DNA of 64,000 bases from Citrobacter sp. On2M (GTDB lineage Bacteria; Pseudomonadota; Gammaproteobacteria; Enterobacterales; Enterobacteriaceae), in the NCBI RefSeq assembly GCF_018035235.1, contig NZ_WPCV01000002.1, positions 1 through 64,000 of the forward strand. Reading direction: 5' to 3'. Shown here piece after piece: positions 34,785 to 44,237 of this stretch. A program made the translations under genes and the position numbers. Position 1 is the first letter of the stretch, and every line of letters begins with the position of its first letter. The notes below the pieces were generated by a model. That model was not told the DNA's origin. It did no database searches and saw only the letters and a list, made by a program, of their open reading frames with translations.

Positions 34785-37124
34785 ATGAGTAAGCTGTTAT
34801 TCCATCTGGCGGCATGGTGCGCTCGTCGTTGTTCGCAGCCTGACGTTGATGTGGCAAGGACCGAGCGACCGGACGAAGGGATTGGAGCGGAGGTGCCTAT
34901 ACGGACAGCATCCGAAGATCGCCTCAGAAGGGGTGAATTCGCGGCTCGTATAGCTGATGTGCTTTCGGAGCTTAGTTTGCGCGAGGGCCGAGTGTTTGCA
35001 ATTCGCGGGGGATGGGGTTTTGGCAAATCATCACTGAAAAACCTCATCACCGAACGCCTCGATGCCAAGAGCAGCGGGGCTGACTGGCTCGACTTCAACC
35101 CCTGGCAATGGGGGGACGGCGATGCAATTGCCGGGGCGCTATTTAGCCAGATAGCAAATAGCTTGGGAGGCGAGCATTCAAAGGCGGCACTTGATCGTGC
35201 CGAAGCACTGCGACGCTATGGCGCGCTCCTCACCGGGGTGGGTAAGCCTCTTAAAGAGGCTGGGGGGGAAGGCTCTCTAACCTCGATGGTGCTAACAAAT
35301 ACCTCGGTTATAGCGATCGCGTCAGCCATTGGATTTAGCCTTCCGGCGGTCGCAAAGGTTGCGATTATTCTTGCTTTTCTCTCGGTTGGAGTAACTTTTG
35401 TCGGACGCGTGCTGTCGTATCTCGGGCGTGATCATAGTGACGAGTCACTCGATAAGGTACGTAGATCGCTTGAAGCCCGCCTTCGCGAACTTGACCGGCC
35501 GCTGGTTGTCTTCGTTGATGACATTGACCGACTCGAGCCTGAGCAGATCAGGATGCTGCTTCGGCAGGTAAAGGCGAATGCGAATCTACCGAATATTGTT
35601 TTTGTGCTCCTGTTCCAGCCCAGTATTGTAGAAAGGGCACTCGATCCGGTCGCTGATGGGGACGGCAGAGCATTCCTTGAGAAGATCGTACAGGTTAGCT
35701 TTGATTTACCGGCCTTCCCGGCATCGTTCGTGCATCGTATTTTCAAGGAAGAACTCTCTGCAATAGTGGGGCCCTACGCAACTGAGGCCAACGGGTTCTC
35801 TCAGAGACGATGGGGGAACGCTTGCATTGGCTGTATCCAGCCCCTGCTTCGTAACATGCGTGATTCACGTCGCCTCATCTCGTCCATTGCTGTACACATG
35901 CCACTGCATGTGGTTGGCGACGTTTTCGAAGTGAACATTGTAGATTTCTTGCTTCTGGAGACACTGCGGGTCTTCGAGCCAGACCTCCACGAAGCACTGT
36001 TCCGTGACCGAGGATTGGTTCTCCAGGAAAGGCGTTTTTACAATGATGGTCGGCGGGAGTTAGACCAGGCAGAGGCTAAAGCGCTCCTTGAGACAGTCTC
36101 AGAGGAGCGCCGTAATATCATTCGTGATGTGCTCAAAGATTTATTTCCTCCCCTCGAATGGGCATATGGAGGGACAAGCTATGCAGACGACTCCCATCGC
36201 CACTGGTTGGCGGAGAAACGAGTATGCACATCACGCTACTTCCCACGTTACTTTGAGCTCCAGACGATGGTCGGAGAATTATCTGAGCGCCGTTTTGTTG
36301 ATTTTCTCGATGCAACAGCGACAGAGGACGAATTCTCTGCGTCAATCTCTACCATCGAAACTGACGGGCTGCTGAGTTCGCTCGTTGCGAGGCTCGACGA
36401 ATCCGTCGACCGATTACCTTCCGAACACGCTGCAGTTTTGCTCCCAGGGATGTTTGGACTCGCTGAACAATTCGCAGGCACGAACAGCGGCACTTTCGAC
36501 TCGCCATATATGGCAGCATGGAGAGCGACTAGTTGGTATCTGAAGCGCATACCTGAGAATGTTCGAAGCCATTTAGCACTCGATGCACTCCGTAAAACCG
36601 AAGCGCTATCCGTTGCCTCGATCCTGATTCATCTCAGTGATCCCTCCGATCGGAATGAGGCTGATAGTAGACCCTTCGATCCAGCGTTAGATCTCAATAC
36701 CGTTGTGGCAATGAAGACAGAATGGCTGCGGCTGATAAGGGGCCGAGCAGCAGATGGCGACGCGCTGATGGCTGAACCGGATCTCCTATCCCTGCTCTAC
36801 CATTGGAAAAAGTATACCGATTCAATTAACGAGCCACGAGAGTGGATGATGAACGCTATTCAAACTGATCAGGGCTTCGCAACCGTTGCCACACGCTTAA
36901 TGAGTCGGGGCATGAGCCACACGCATGGTGATTGGGTCTCAACGCAGCACAACAGTTTCAACAGAGAGACAGTTAACGATTTTATTGGCATTGAAGTGGC
37001 GAAGGCCAGATGCGATGCAATTAATCCCGCCCAGTTTCCTGAGCATGAAGAAGCTCTGCGAACGCTGCTTAGGTACCTCGAAAAGTGGCTTGGATTGAGA
37101 CCAAACGACGCTTCCGATTTCTAG
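34785..37124 (+). CDS. KAP-family P-loop NTPase
   Basis: This 779-residue protein has the Walker A GGWGFGKSS (K81), Walker B VVFVDDIDRL (D245, D246, D248), and two membrane helices at about 172-210 inserted between them. That insertion is the hallmark of KAP NTPases. The C-terminal 450 residues are helical and unrecognised. Bacterial KAP proteins are sporadic, often on plasmids and islands, and several take part in phage exclusion. Codon use differs from the AT-rich AbiC-like gene before it, so the two had separate origins. Confidence 0.8.
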   Translation: MSKLLFHLAAWCARRCSQPDVDVARTERPDEGIGAEVPIRTASEDRLRRGEFAARIADVLSELSLREGRVFAIRGGWGFGKSSLKNLITERLDAKSSGADWLDFNPWQWGDGDAIAGALFSQIANSLGGEHSKAALDRAEALRRYGALLTGVGKPLKEAGGEGSLTSMVLTNTSVIAIASAIGFSLPAVAKVAIILAFLSVGVTFVGRVLSYLGRDHSDESLDKVRRSLEARLRELDRPLVVFVDDIDRLEPEQIRMLLRQVKANANLPNIVFVLLFQPSIVERALDPVADGDGRAFLEKIVQVSFDLPAFPASFVHRIFKEELSAIVGPYATEANGFSQRRWGNACIGCIQPLLRNMRDSRRLISSIAVHMPLHVVGDVFEVNIVDFLLLETLRVFEPDLHEALFRDRGLVLQERRFYNDGRRELDQAEAKALLETVSEERRNIIRDVLKDLFPPLEWAYGGTSYADDSHRHWLAEKRVCTSRYFPRYFELQTMVGELSERRFVDFLDATATEDEFSASISTIETDGLLSSLVARLDESVDRLPSEHAAVLLPGMFGLAEQFAGTNSGTFDSPYMAAWRATSWYLKRIPENVRSHLALDALRKTEALSVASILIHLSDPSDRNEADSRPFDPALDLNTVVAMKTEWLRLIRGRAADGDALMAEPDLLSLLYHWKKYTDSINEPREWMMNAIQTDQGFATVATRLMSRGMSHTHGDWVSTQHNSFNRETVNDFIGIEVAKARCDAINPAQFPEHEEALRTLLRYLEKWLGLRPNDASDF

Positions 37125-37473
37125 AACTCTGTAACAGCAAAACCTCAATCAAGGCATTCTGCTGCAAAAATCTCACCTAAGTGGAGTATGCGATTTTAGA
37201 TATCTGACCTAACGTCTCATATCGTTTGAAATGTCTGATTCTGGCATGGAGGAGATCGTCAGCTCAGGTCCGGAACTGTGCCACATTGGTGTCAGGCTAA
37301 CTCTGAGCTGATGAAGCTAATATGATTTTGTCAGAGAGGCTGCAGTTTTTCTGTGTTCCTGACATTTATCTGGATCCCTTTATTTTCACTTTTCAGTTTT
37401 GATTTATCTGTCGTATTCGCTGAACGGTTTTTTCATAGTCATGGCGAAAACCGTTTTCCGGAGAACTTTTACC
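37125..37473. other. Region upstream of the transfer block
   Basis: No gene in 350 bases. It should contain the promoter of the transfer operon. A GTGTCAGGCTAACTCTGAGCTGATG stretch is loosely similar to one near 59710, possibly old insertion-sequence debris. Confidence 0.4.
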
Positions 37474-38388
37474 ATGACGACCACGACGGCATCTTCTGTC
37501 GGTATTCCGTCAGATAATGATTTACCTTTATCCGCTCACCTCACTGAACCTGCCGGACCGGCTATTGATACGTCGGAAATCCCTGTTACAACAGACAGTT
37601 CAGCACAGTCAGCTGCACACCGACTGGGGGGAAAGAGGAGTCGTCTGTGGCATCCTTCTTCAGACCGCCGTTCCTTCATATTTAAAGTGTCATCCGTTCT
37701 GGTGTACTGCGTATTACTGAGCGCTGTCTTATTCCTCTGGCTGACAGTACGTCAGCAGCAGATACAGCTTACCACCCTTGATGCGGCGTTCCGCAGCGGA
37801 CAGCTGCAGACACTTCCCGATCGTATGCAGGCCATAGAAGACAGGCAGCAACAATTCGTTCCGAAACTGCAGGGAGAAAAATGGCAGCTCAGCCTGAGTG
37901 AGCAGGAGCAGCGCCTTGCCGCGTTTGAGCAGCAATTTTCCACGCTGCTTACAGAGGTTAGAGAGACTCAGGCGGCGACTGCCAGGGCGGTTGCCCGACA
38001 GGATGAAACGGGCATGAAGCTCGACGCTGTTCATAAAGCGCTGACTGAGCAGACTTCGCGTATAGATACCCTCGCGTCCTGGAAAGACACGTGGAGTAAA
38101 CGCACTGTGGCGACTGCCACGAAGGCGACCCCGTCTCCCGGAGGTGGACAGTCTGCCGCAAAAAAGCCGTCAAAACCACGGGTCATTAAGCCGCCTTTCA
38201 CACTGGTGAGTATTGAACGCAGGGGAGGGCAGGCTTACGCCGTTATTCTGCCAGCGGGGAACAGTGGCTGGACACAGCTGCGCATGGTAAGCCCGGGAGA
38301 GAGTCTGTCAGGCTGGATGCTGGTGAACATCAGCGGTAACCAGGCTGAGTTTCAGGTTAACGGGCAGGCACAACGTTTAACGCTCTGA
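37474..38388 (+). CDS. ICE transfer-block membrane protein with coiled coil
   Basis: This protein of about 304 residues starts at ATG 37474, which follows CCGGAGAA. Upstream in-frame ATGs (37441) lack an RBS. A single membrane helix (IFKVSSVLVYCVLLSAVLFL) is followed by a long coiled coil (EEDRQQQ to QAATARA-type repeats) and a C-terminal beta domain (FTLVSIERRGGQAYAVILPA, GESLSGWMLVNISGN) similar to pilus PilP/GspC modules. It opens the conjugation operon, as the corresponding gene does in SPI-7-type elements. The exact role is unknown. Confidence 0.65.
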   Translation: MTTTTASSVGIPSDNDLPLSAHLTEPAGPAIDTSEIPVTTDSSAQSAAHRLGGKRSRLWHPSSDRRSFIFKVSSVLVYCVLLSAVLFLWLTVRQQQIQLTTLDAAFRSGQLQTLPDRMQAIEDRQQQFVPKLQGEKWQLSLSEQEQRLAAFEQQFSTLLTEVRETQAATARAVARQDETGMKLDAVHKALTEQTSRIDTLASWKDTWSKRTVATATKATPSPGGGQSAAKKPSKPRVIKPPFTLVSIERRGGQAYAVILPAGNSGWTQLRMVSPGESLSGWMLVNISGNQAEFQVNGQAQRLTL

Positions 38389-38406
38389 ATCAGGGAGAAA
38401 TACTGG

Positions 38407-39147
38407 ATGAAACCGATGAAATCAACGTTAAATTGCCCCCGACGGTGGACTGCGTCAGTCATGCTGGCTGTTATCGTAACTCTGCCTGCTCTTGCATCAG
38501 TGAGTACGGGGCGCAGTGTAAGCGCACCCCAGCAGCAAAATACGACTACAGAAGGAAGGACGCAAACGTCGGGAACGGCATGGGGACTCAGCGAAAAAGA
38601 ATGGCAGCAGTATCAACAGGTACTTAAAGGTCCCAGAGCATTTCAGTCACCAGGCATTGACCCGTTGATGGCACTGGGACTGGAGGCCGGTTCGGCAAAC
38701 GAACGCCGGCGTTTTGCTGAAATGTGGGTGAAGGAAGAGTATGCCCGGGTTGAAAAGGAGCTGGCCTTTCAGCGGGAAGTGGATGCTGCCTGGAAACGCC
38801 TTTATCCCAATACTCTCTCCGTAAACATGGGCAATGCCAGCGGTATTGCCCATGATACACAGGGAAGACTGGCGTTATTTGTGAAGCGCAACTGTGTACC
38901 GTGCGATGCCAGAGTAAGTGCGGTTCTGGCAGACAACCGTCCGGTTGATATTTACCTCGTCGACAGTGGCGGCAGTGATGACACCATTCGCCAGTGGGCG
39001 CTTGCACATCATATTCCGGTCGATAAAGTTCGTAGCCGGCAGATAACCCTCAACCACGATAACGGCAACTGGCTGAAGTATGGTCAGGGATATATGCCGG
39101 TTATGCTTCAGCAGGGAGTCTCCGGATGGCAAATCGCAGCATTCTGA
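38407..39147 (+). CDS. TIGR03759-family ICE protein (PFL_4693 type)
   Basis: This 246-residue periplasmic protein has a signal peptide, the family block WGLSEKEWQQYQQVLKG, and a thioredoxin-like C-terminal part with a CxxC pair (RNCVPCDARV) and a VDIYLVD strand. The family occurs only in PFGI-1/SPI-7-type transfer regions. The CxxC suggests disulfide handling of pilus or channel proteins, which is inference. It overlaps the transglycosylase gene by 22 bases. Confidence 0.87.
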   Translation: MKPMKSTLNCPRRWTASVMLAVIVTLPALASVSTGRSVSAPQQQNTTTEGRTQTSGTAWGLSEKEWQQYQQVLKGPRAFQSPGIDPLMALGLEAGSANERRRFAEMWVKEEYARVEKELAFQREVDAAWKRLYPNTLSVNMGNASGIAHDTQGRLALFVKRNCVPCDARVSAVLADNRPVDIYLVDSGGSDDTIRQWALAHHIPVDKVRSRQITLNHDNGNWLKYGQGYMPVMLQQGVSGWQIAAF

Positions 39148-39812
39148 CAGCAGCCAGATACAGCGTCCCTGTTCTGATCCTTCTTATCGGTGCTGTTGGT
39201 AGTGCAGCTGCGGCAGAAAAGGGACGCGGTTTGCAAACAATTCCCCCGGGTTACCACCTTGTGGCAACTGAAGTCGGCGTACCCGCTGAAGCCCTGTATT
39301 CAGTTTCTCTTGCAGAAACATCCCGAAAACTACCACATGGAGAGCGACCGTGGCCGTGGACACTCAATGTTGCCGGGAAAGGGTATCGGTATAACTCCCG
39401 CCAGGAAGCGTATGACGCAATGTTGTCGTTCATGCGTCGCTATCCGTTAAAGCGGATTGATGTTGGGATCGCGCAGGTTAACCTGGGCTGGAATGGAACT
39501 TATTTCAGCAGTTACTACGAAGCGCTGGATCCATATACCAACCTTCGGGTTGCCGCCCGTATTCTTAAATCCTGTTATGACAACAATCCGGGAAGCTGGA
39601 TACAGGCCGCGGGGTGTTATCACCATCCTGCAGGTGGAAAACCAGCACGAATCTATAAGTCCATCGTGAAACGCAAGCTGGCAATACTGGATTTAAACGC
39701 GCCAGTAACGTACTCCGAACTTCAGATCGCACAGATATCGCCATCACAGCGCCATTTCTCACACTACAACCGTGAATTGCAATGGGTTGAACCCAGGGAG
39801 TCCCGTCAGTGA
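39126..39812 (+). CDS. Transfer-associated lytic transglycosylase
   Basis: This 228-residue secreted protein has a signal peptide (VPVLILLIGAVGSAAA) and an SLT domain: the catalytic Glu in ALYSVSLAETSRKL, the segment IDVGIAQVNLGWNG and the C-terminal AAGCYHHPAGGKPA. It is a VirB1-like enzyme for opening the cell wall at the mating channel, separate from pilus PilT. It overlaps both neighbours, in one operon. Confidence 0.88.
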   Translation: MANRSILTAARYSVPVLILLIGAVGSAAAAEKGRGLQTIPPGYHLVATEVGVPAEALYSVSLAETSRKLPHGERPWPWTLNVAGKGYRYNSRQEAYDAMLSFMRRYPLKRIDVGIAQVNLGWNGTYFSSYYEALDPYTNLRVAARILKSCYDNNPGSWIQAAGCYHHPAGGKPARIYKSIVKRKLAILDLNAPVTYSELQIAQISPSQRHFSHYNRELQWVEPRESRQ

Positions 39813-40348
39813 AACTTTATTCTGTCTGTTTTTTTTTCAGGACATTCATGGTCAGTATTTTGCTGACAACATCATCGATGGCAGCACTCAATGTGATTGC
39901 TGATCTTGGCGGAGAACCAACAGCGCCGCTTTTTGATGCCATCAATAATAAGAACAACGAGTTCACTCCGCCGAGGTCACTGAACGCCACGGGCGCATCT
40001 GTACCCGCAGCCCCTGCGGATGTAAGTGATATGCTGCCCGTTACCACACCGGAGATGCGTGCAGGGAAAGTGGAAGCCCGTGAGTTAAATCTGAACGGCA
40101 TGACACCGGTCTTTCTTGTTGGGGATGATTCGCTTTCACGCGAGTGGTTGACTATGCGGCGTGATGAGCTTAAGCGACTTCATGCTACAGGTCTGGTGGT
40201 GAATGTCAGCGATAAGGACGCATTGTCGGAACTTCAGCAAATCATACCTGATGTCATTCTGCTACCGGCATCGGCAAGCGAAATAGCGCGTCGTTTGCAT
40301 CTCAACCACTACCCGGTGTTGATTACCGCCACCGGTCTGGCCCAGTAG
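39809..40348 (+). CDS. TIGR03765-family ICE protein (PFL_4695 type)
   Basis: This 179-residue secreted protein has the family pattern LNVIADLGGEPTAPLFDAIN near the N-terminus and TPVFLVGDDSLSREWLTMR and LNHYPVLITATGL at the C-terminus. The family is found just before the Mrr-like gene and TraD in SPI-7-type elements. It has a signal peptide and acts in the periplasm. Its function is not known. Confidence 0.87.
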   Translation: MKLYSVCFFFRTFMVSILLTTSSMAALNVIADLGGEPTAPLFDAINNKNNEFTPPRSLNATGASVPAAPADVSDMLPVTTPEMRAGKVEARELNLNGMTPVFLVGDDSLSREWLTMRRDELKRLHATGLVVNVSDKDALSELQQIIPDVILLPASASEIARRLHLNHYPVLITATGLAQ

Positions 40349-40357
40349 GGGGCTCTC

Positions 40358-40927
40358 ATGATCACAGCCATTCTTCTTTTACTTTTCTGTCTTCTCATTC
40401 CTGCCATATGGCGTAAGAAAATGCCGTCCGCACGCGACCGCCGGCACCGGCGCTACCGACAGAACGCGGAGCGTGTGCTGTGCCGTCTGACAGCGCTTGA
40501 TTCAGACGGGGCCCGTCTAAAGTATCTTCGAAAAATTAACCCGTATGTGTTTGAAGAGCTGCTGTTGTTGGCGTTTGAGAGGCAGGGACTCCTGGTTGTG
40601 AGAAACCAGACCTACAGTAGCGATGGCGGACTTGATGGGCAGGTTTTTATTGACGGAAAGCGCTGGTTAATTCAGGCAAAACGCTACAGACGGACTATTT
40701 CTCCGCAGCATATACGTGAGTTCGGAGAACTGATTACCCGGGAGCAATGCTGTGGATTTTTTATTCATACAGGGCGGACGGGTAGAAAGAGCGTTAATTA
40801 CCTGCAGTGCTGGCGAACAATACAACTGATCAGCGGGCAGCGACTACTTGATTTGCTGGCGGGGCGCCAGTGCTGGTACCACCGGCCAGTAACAAAGTCA
40901 GTTGCCGGGCAGCCGGTTATTACATAA
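40358..40927 (+). CDS. Membrane-anchored Mrr-like restriction endonuclease
   Basis: In this 189-residue protein an N-terminal membrane helix (ITAILLLLFCLLIPAIW) precedes an Mrr_cat fold: NPYVFEELLLLAFERQG, the GLDGQVFID acidic residue, and the QAK catalytic element (WLIQAKRYRR). It has the sites of a PD-(D/E)XK nuclease. Homologs sit at the same place in related ICEs, upstream of traD. It may cut incoming DNA at the mating channel or process the element. That is inference. Confidence 0.8.
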   Translation: MITAILLLLFCLLIPAIWRKKMPSARDRRHRRYRQNAERVLCRLTALDSDGARLKYLRKINPYVFEELLLLAFERQGLLVVRNQTYSSDGGLDGQVFIDGKRWLIQAKRYRRTISPQHIREFGELITREQCCGFFIHTGRTGRKSVNYLQCWRTIQLISGQRLLDLLAGRQCWYHRPVTKSVAGQPVIT

Positions 40928-40946
40928 CAGTGTGAAAGGAGAAGCT

Positions 40947-43037
40947 ATGAGTAACCGTTATGTCATGGAGGCGTTATTGAGGCCAGCAGTAGAACTCTAT
41001 TCAGCTGCGGCTGGCGGGGCTGCCACTTTTGTTCTGGTTGTCGCACCATGGTCGATGGCGTTAGCACCACAGGTCAGTTATGTGACTGCAGCCGGTTTTG
41101 CCATTTTCACAACAATCAGAACTCGTCAGGGTTTGCGCATCTTGCGCTATCGACGCAATATCCGTCGGTTACCCCGGTATCAGATGTCCAGCGAATCCAT
41201 ACCGGTAAGCCGACATTTTTTGTTTCTGGGGAAAGGCTTTATGTGGGAGCAAAAGCATACCCAACGTTTGCTTGAGACGAAACGGCCGGAAGTTGCTCCC
41301 TTTCTGAAGCCGTCAGTTTTCTACTCCCTGGCTCGTCAGTTTGAACGACGGTATGAATATACATTCCCTGGGTTATGTAGCCTGACAAGACGAGATTCAT
41401 TTTTTAATCCGGTACGCCCATTACCCCCTGTTGGTGGTAATTCGGCGATACATGGTGTCGAGATGGAGGAAGATAATGTTTTGATGAGTCTGACCGAGCG
41501 CGTTGGACATCTTCTTGTATTAGGAACGACACGAGTTGGTAAGACCCGTCTGGCAGAACTGTTGATTACGCAGGATATTCGCAGAGGAAATGTCACTATC
41601 GTTTTTGATCCCAAAGGTGATGCTGATCTGTTGAAACGAATGTGGGCTGAGACGAAACGAGCTGGGCGTAGCGACGAGTTTTATATCTTTCATCTTGGCT
41701 GGCCAGATATCAGTGCCCGTTATAATGCAGTCGGCCGTTTTGGACGCGTATCTGAAGTGGCTTCACGTGTTGCCGGGCAGCTTGGGGGAGAAGGAAATAA
41801 CGCTGCATTTAAAGAGTTTGCATGGCGCTTTGTCAATATCATCGCTCGTGCTCTTGTCGTTCTTGGTTTGCGACCTGATTATTCACTTATCCTGCGGTAC
41901 GTAACAAATATTGCAGAGCTTTATGAGACCTATGCCGAGAAGTTACTGACTCAACAGGCTCCGGAGTTGTGGTTGATGGTTCAAAACCAGATGGGGATCC
42001 TGACTGAGGATGATTTACCACGTACGATGCAGGGACAGGTTAATGCTATTCGGGTTATGGCCATTGAAGTGGCATTATCCAGTGAGCAGGGCAAAAAAAT
42101 ATATGATCCCGTACTGGATGGGTTGCGTAGCGCTGTACGTTATGATCGAACATATTTCGATAAAATAGTCGCTTCATTGTTACCTCTTCTGGAAAAACTG
42201 ACCACAGGCAAAACTGCGGCACTATTATCTCCTGACTACAGTGATATGAATGATCCGCGCCCATTAATAGACTGGCAGGAGATTATACGGAAAGGCGGTG
42301 TTGTTTACGTCGGTCTTGATGCTCTTTCAGATTCTGAAGTTGCTTCTGCGGTAGGTAACAGTATGTTTGCCGATCTGGTTTCAACAGCTGGATATATTTA
42401 TAAGTTCGGAGTGTCTGATGATATGCCCGAAGGGAGTAGCCAGCGGTTACCCATCAGTCTTCACTGTGATGAATTCAATGAGTTAATGGGAGAAGAATTC
42501 ATTCCGATGATAAATAAAGGCGGTGGTGCGGGTATTGAAGTTACAGCCTATACCCAGACCTGGTCAGATATTGAGGCCAAAATTGGTAATGCAGCTAAAG
42601 CTGCCCAGGTCACAGGCAATTTCAATAATATGATTATGCTTCGTGTGAGAGAGAAAACGACAGCTGAGTTGCTGACAACGCAATTACCTGAAGTTGAAAT
42701 TTATACAAAAACACTGGTTTCCGGTGTGACAGATATATCCAATCCGGATCAGGGGAGTGATTTCACATCCAATGTTCAGGACAGAGTAAGTAGTACACGT
42801 GTTCCTCTTTTATCTCCTGCAGAAGTAATGAATTTACCTAAAGGGCAGGCTTTTGCACTGCTGGAAGGAGGGCGATTATGGAAGATTCGTATGCCGCTGC
42901 CGGCATCCGTTGATGATGAAATGATGCCGGTAAACCTGCAGAGTATTGTCACTACAATGCGTAAACACTACCGAACGGGAGACACCTGGTGGTCAGGGAG
43001 TGTGCTCCCCGGAGATAATCTGGTGGATGCGCTATGA
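40947..43037 (+). CDS. traD: TraD, type IV coupling protein (SXT/TOL type)
   Basis: This 696-residue coupling ATPase links the DNA substrate to the secretion channel. Two N-terminal membrane helices (residues 25-60), the Walker A LGTTRVGKTRL (K199), the Walker B region LHCDEFNEL, and the family block TGNFNNMIMLRVREKTTAEL are present. ATG 40947 has GAAAGGAG upstream. The gene appears intact. It overlaps the next gene by four bases. Confidence 0.92.
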   Translation: MSNRYVMEALLRPAVELYSAAAGGAATFVLVVAPWSMALAPQVSYVTAAGFAIFTTIRTRQGLRILRYRRNIRRLPRYQMSSESIPVSRHFLFLGKGFMWEQKHTQRLLETKRPEVAPFLKPSVFYSLARQFERRYEYTFPGLCSLTRRDSFFNPVRPLPPVGGNSAIHGVEMEEDNVLMSLTERVGHLLVLGTTRVGKTRLAELLITQDIRRGNVTIVFDPKGDADLLKRMWAETKRAGRSDEFYIFHLGWPDISARYNAVGRFGRVSEVASRVAGQLGGEGNNAAFKEFAWRFVNIIARALVVLGLRPDYSLILRYVTNIAELYETYAEKLLTQQAPELWLMVQNQMGILTEDDLPRTMQGQVNAIRVMAIEVALSSEQGKKIYDPVLDGLRSAVRYDRTYFDKIVASLLPLLEKLTTGKTAALLSPDYSDMNDPRPLIDWQEIIRKGGVVYVGLDALSDSEVASAVGNSMFADLVSTAGYIYKFGVSDDMPEGSSQRLPISLHCDEFNELMGEEFIPMINKGGGAGIEVTAYTQTWSDIEAKIGNAAKAAQVTGNFNNMIMLRVREKTTAELLTTQLPEVEIYTKTLVSGVTDISNPDQGSDFTSNVQDRVSSTRVPLLSPAEVMNLPKGQAFALLEGGRLWKIRMPLPASVDDEMMPVNLQSIVTTMRKHYRTGDTWWSGSVLPGDNLVDAL

Positions 43038-43945
43038 GTACAGAAAAAAACAGCTCTCAAAGTTCTCCACCACCGCGCAAGCCACCAGGTCTGCTGACCC
43101 TTGTTTTGTGGATCTGGCCAGTCAGGCTTTTGGCTTTTCTGCTGGTATCCTGGATGGCTGGTGTTTTTATTGAATGGGCAGGAATGTTTTTTTTCTGGTC
43201 AGATCAGGGAGCTTTGCATTCCCAGTCCGTTATGAATAAAGAACTTGGCTATTTATCAGCAGATTTTACTCAAAGCCTTATTTTTTCTTCACCATCAGTA
43301 ACTACGATGGGCTGGATTTCGTCAGCTTACCAATGGGCATTTGTGGACAGTGGATTACTCACCTGGATTCAGAAAGAACAAAGGGAGACATTAAGCAGTT
43401 CTGACTCTGTTGTTTTTTTTCTGGGACAAGTGCAGGCCTGGTTATTATCAGCGTTAAGCGATTATCTGCTTGCGCTGGTTTATGTCACCGTCGTTTTTGC
43501 CGTCAGGGTATTAATTCTTGTTTTATCCATCCCGTTATTTGTTCTGGTTATCATCGTCGCTGTTATAGACGGGTTGTGTCGTCGTGACCTGAGACGTTAC
43601 GGGGCGGGTTATGAGTCGAGTTTTCTGTATCACCATGCCAAACGGTTTGTTAAACCGGCTGTTTATCTCCCTTGCTTACTTTACTTGTCATGGCCTGCGT
43701 CGATTTATCCAAATCTGTTACTTCTGCCCGGGGCATTGTTACTGGGACTGGCGGTTACTGTAGTGACATCTACATTCAAAAAATATCTGTGCCTGAATCG
43801 GTTTATCCTGAGGCACTCATTCCTGGCAGACGCGAAATCGGCTCCACATCGGCACAAAATATGTGGGGAAATCTCTATCCCCGAAGCGGCTTTGTTACTC
43901 AGCAGGATGACTACAAATCCGGGGCAATCGTTGCGCAGCGTGTAG
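43034..43945 (+). pseudogene. TIGR03747-family ICE membrane protein (PFL_4697 type), 3' end replaced
   Basis: Residues 1 to about 255 match the family: LWIWPVRLLAFLLVSWMAG, four or more membrane helices and the ending LLLPGALLLGLAVTVVTSTF. The last 50 residues (KKYLCLNRFILRHSFLADA...) do not belong. They are the next gene read in another frame. The gene therefore seems to lose only its last few codons at a deletion junction near 43780-43800. The protein may still fold in the membrane. Confidence 0.8.
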
Positions 43946-44223
43946 CTGACATTATCACCCGAACTAACCAGATCCACGTCTATAAGCCCCTCACCGGAAA
44001 CCCGTCTGCCGGTTACTGGCCTCCCGAACCTGTTAAAGAGAATACCGGCACGCAAAATCATAAATGGCAGCAGTTATCACCAACGCTCTCTATGTCATGC
44101 AGCGTATTCCCGGATACAGGAAAAATTGCGGAAAACGGTAATTACGCCTGGACACTCTGGCAGCCATATAGCTGCTGTAAACGCCGTGGGCAAACGTTTC
44201 TCTATAGCACCGACATAAATTAA
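43672..44223 (+). pseudogene. TIGR03756-family ICE protein (PFL_4710 type), 5' truncated
   Basis: From about 43770 the frame reads IYIQKISVPESVYPEALIPG, ITRTNQIHVYKPL, and the C-terminus KWQQLSPTLSMSCSVFP, which is the end of the PFL_4710-type transfer protein. The signal peptide and the first half are missing. About 150 codons remain and there is no proper start. Together with the shortened PFL_4697-type gene it marks a large deletion of the secretion core. Confidence 0.75.
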
Positions 44224-44237
44224 GTGGAGTATCGAAA

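Noticed and set aside
34785..35098. Minus-strand frame over the start of the KAP gene
   Set aside because: The part above 34785 is antisense to a clear KAP coding region. Only the part below 34765 looks protein-like.
36088..36375. Plus-strand 95-residue frame inside the KAP gene
   Set aside because: Out-of-frame shadow of the KAP NTPase with no RBS.
37258..37320. Shared insertion-sequence end with the region near 59710
   Set aside because: Similarity is short and imperfect, and no transposase or terminal inverted repeat is visible.
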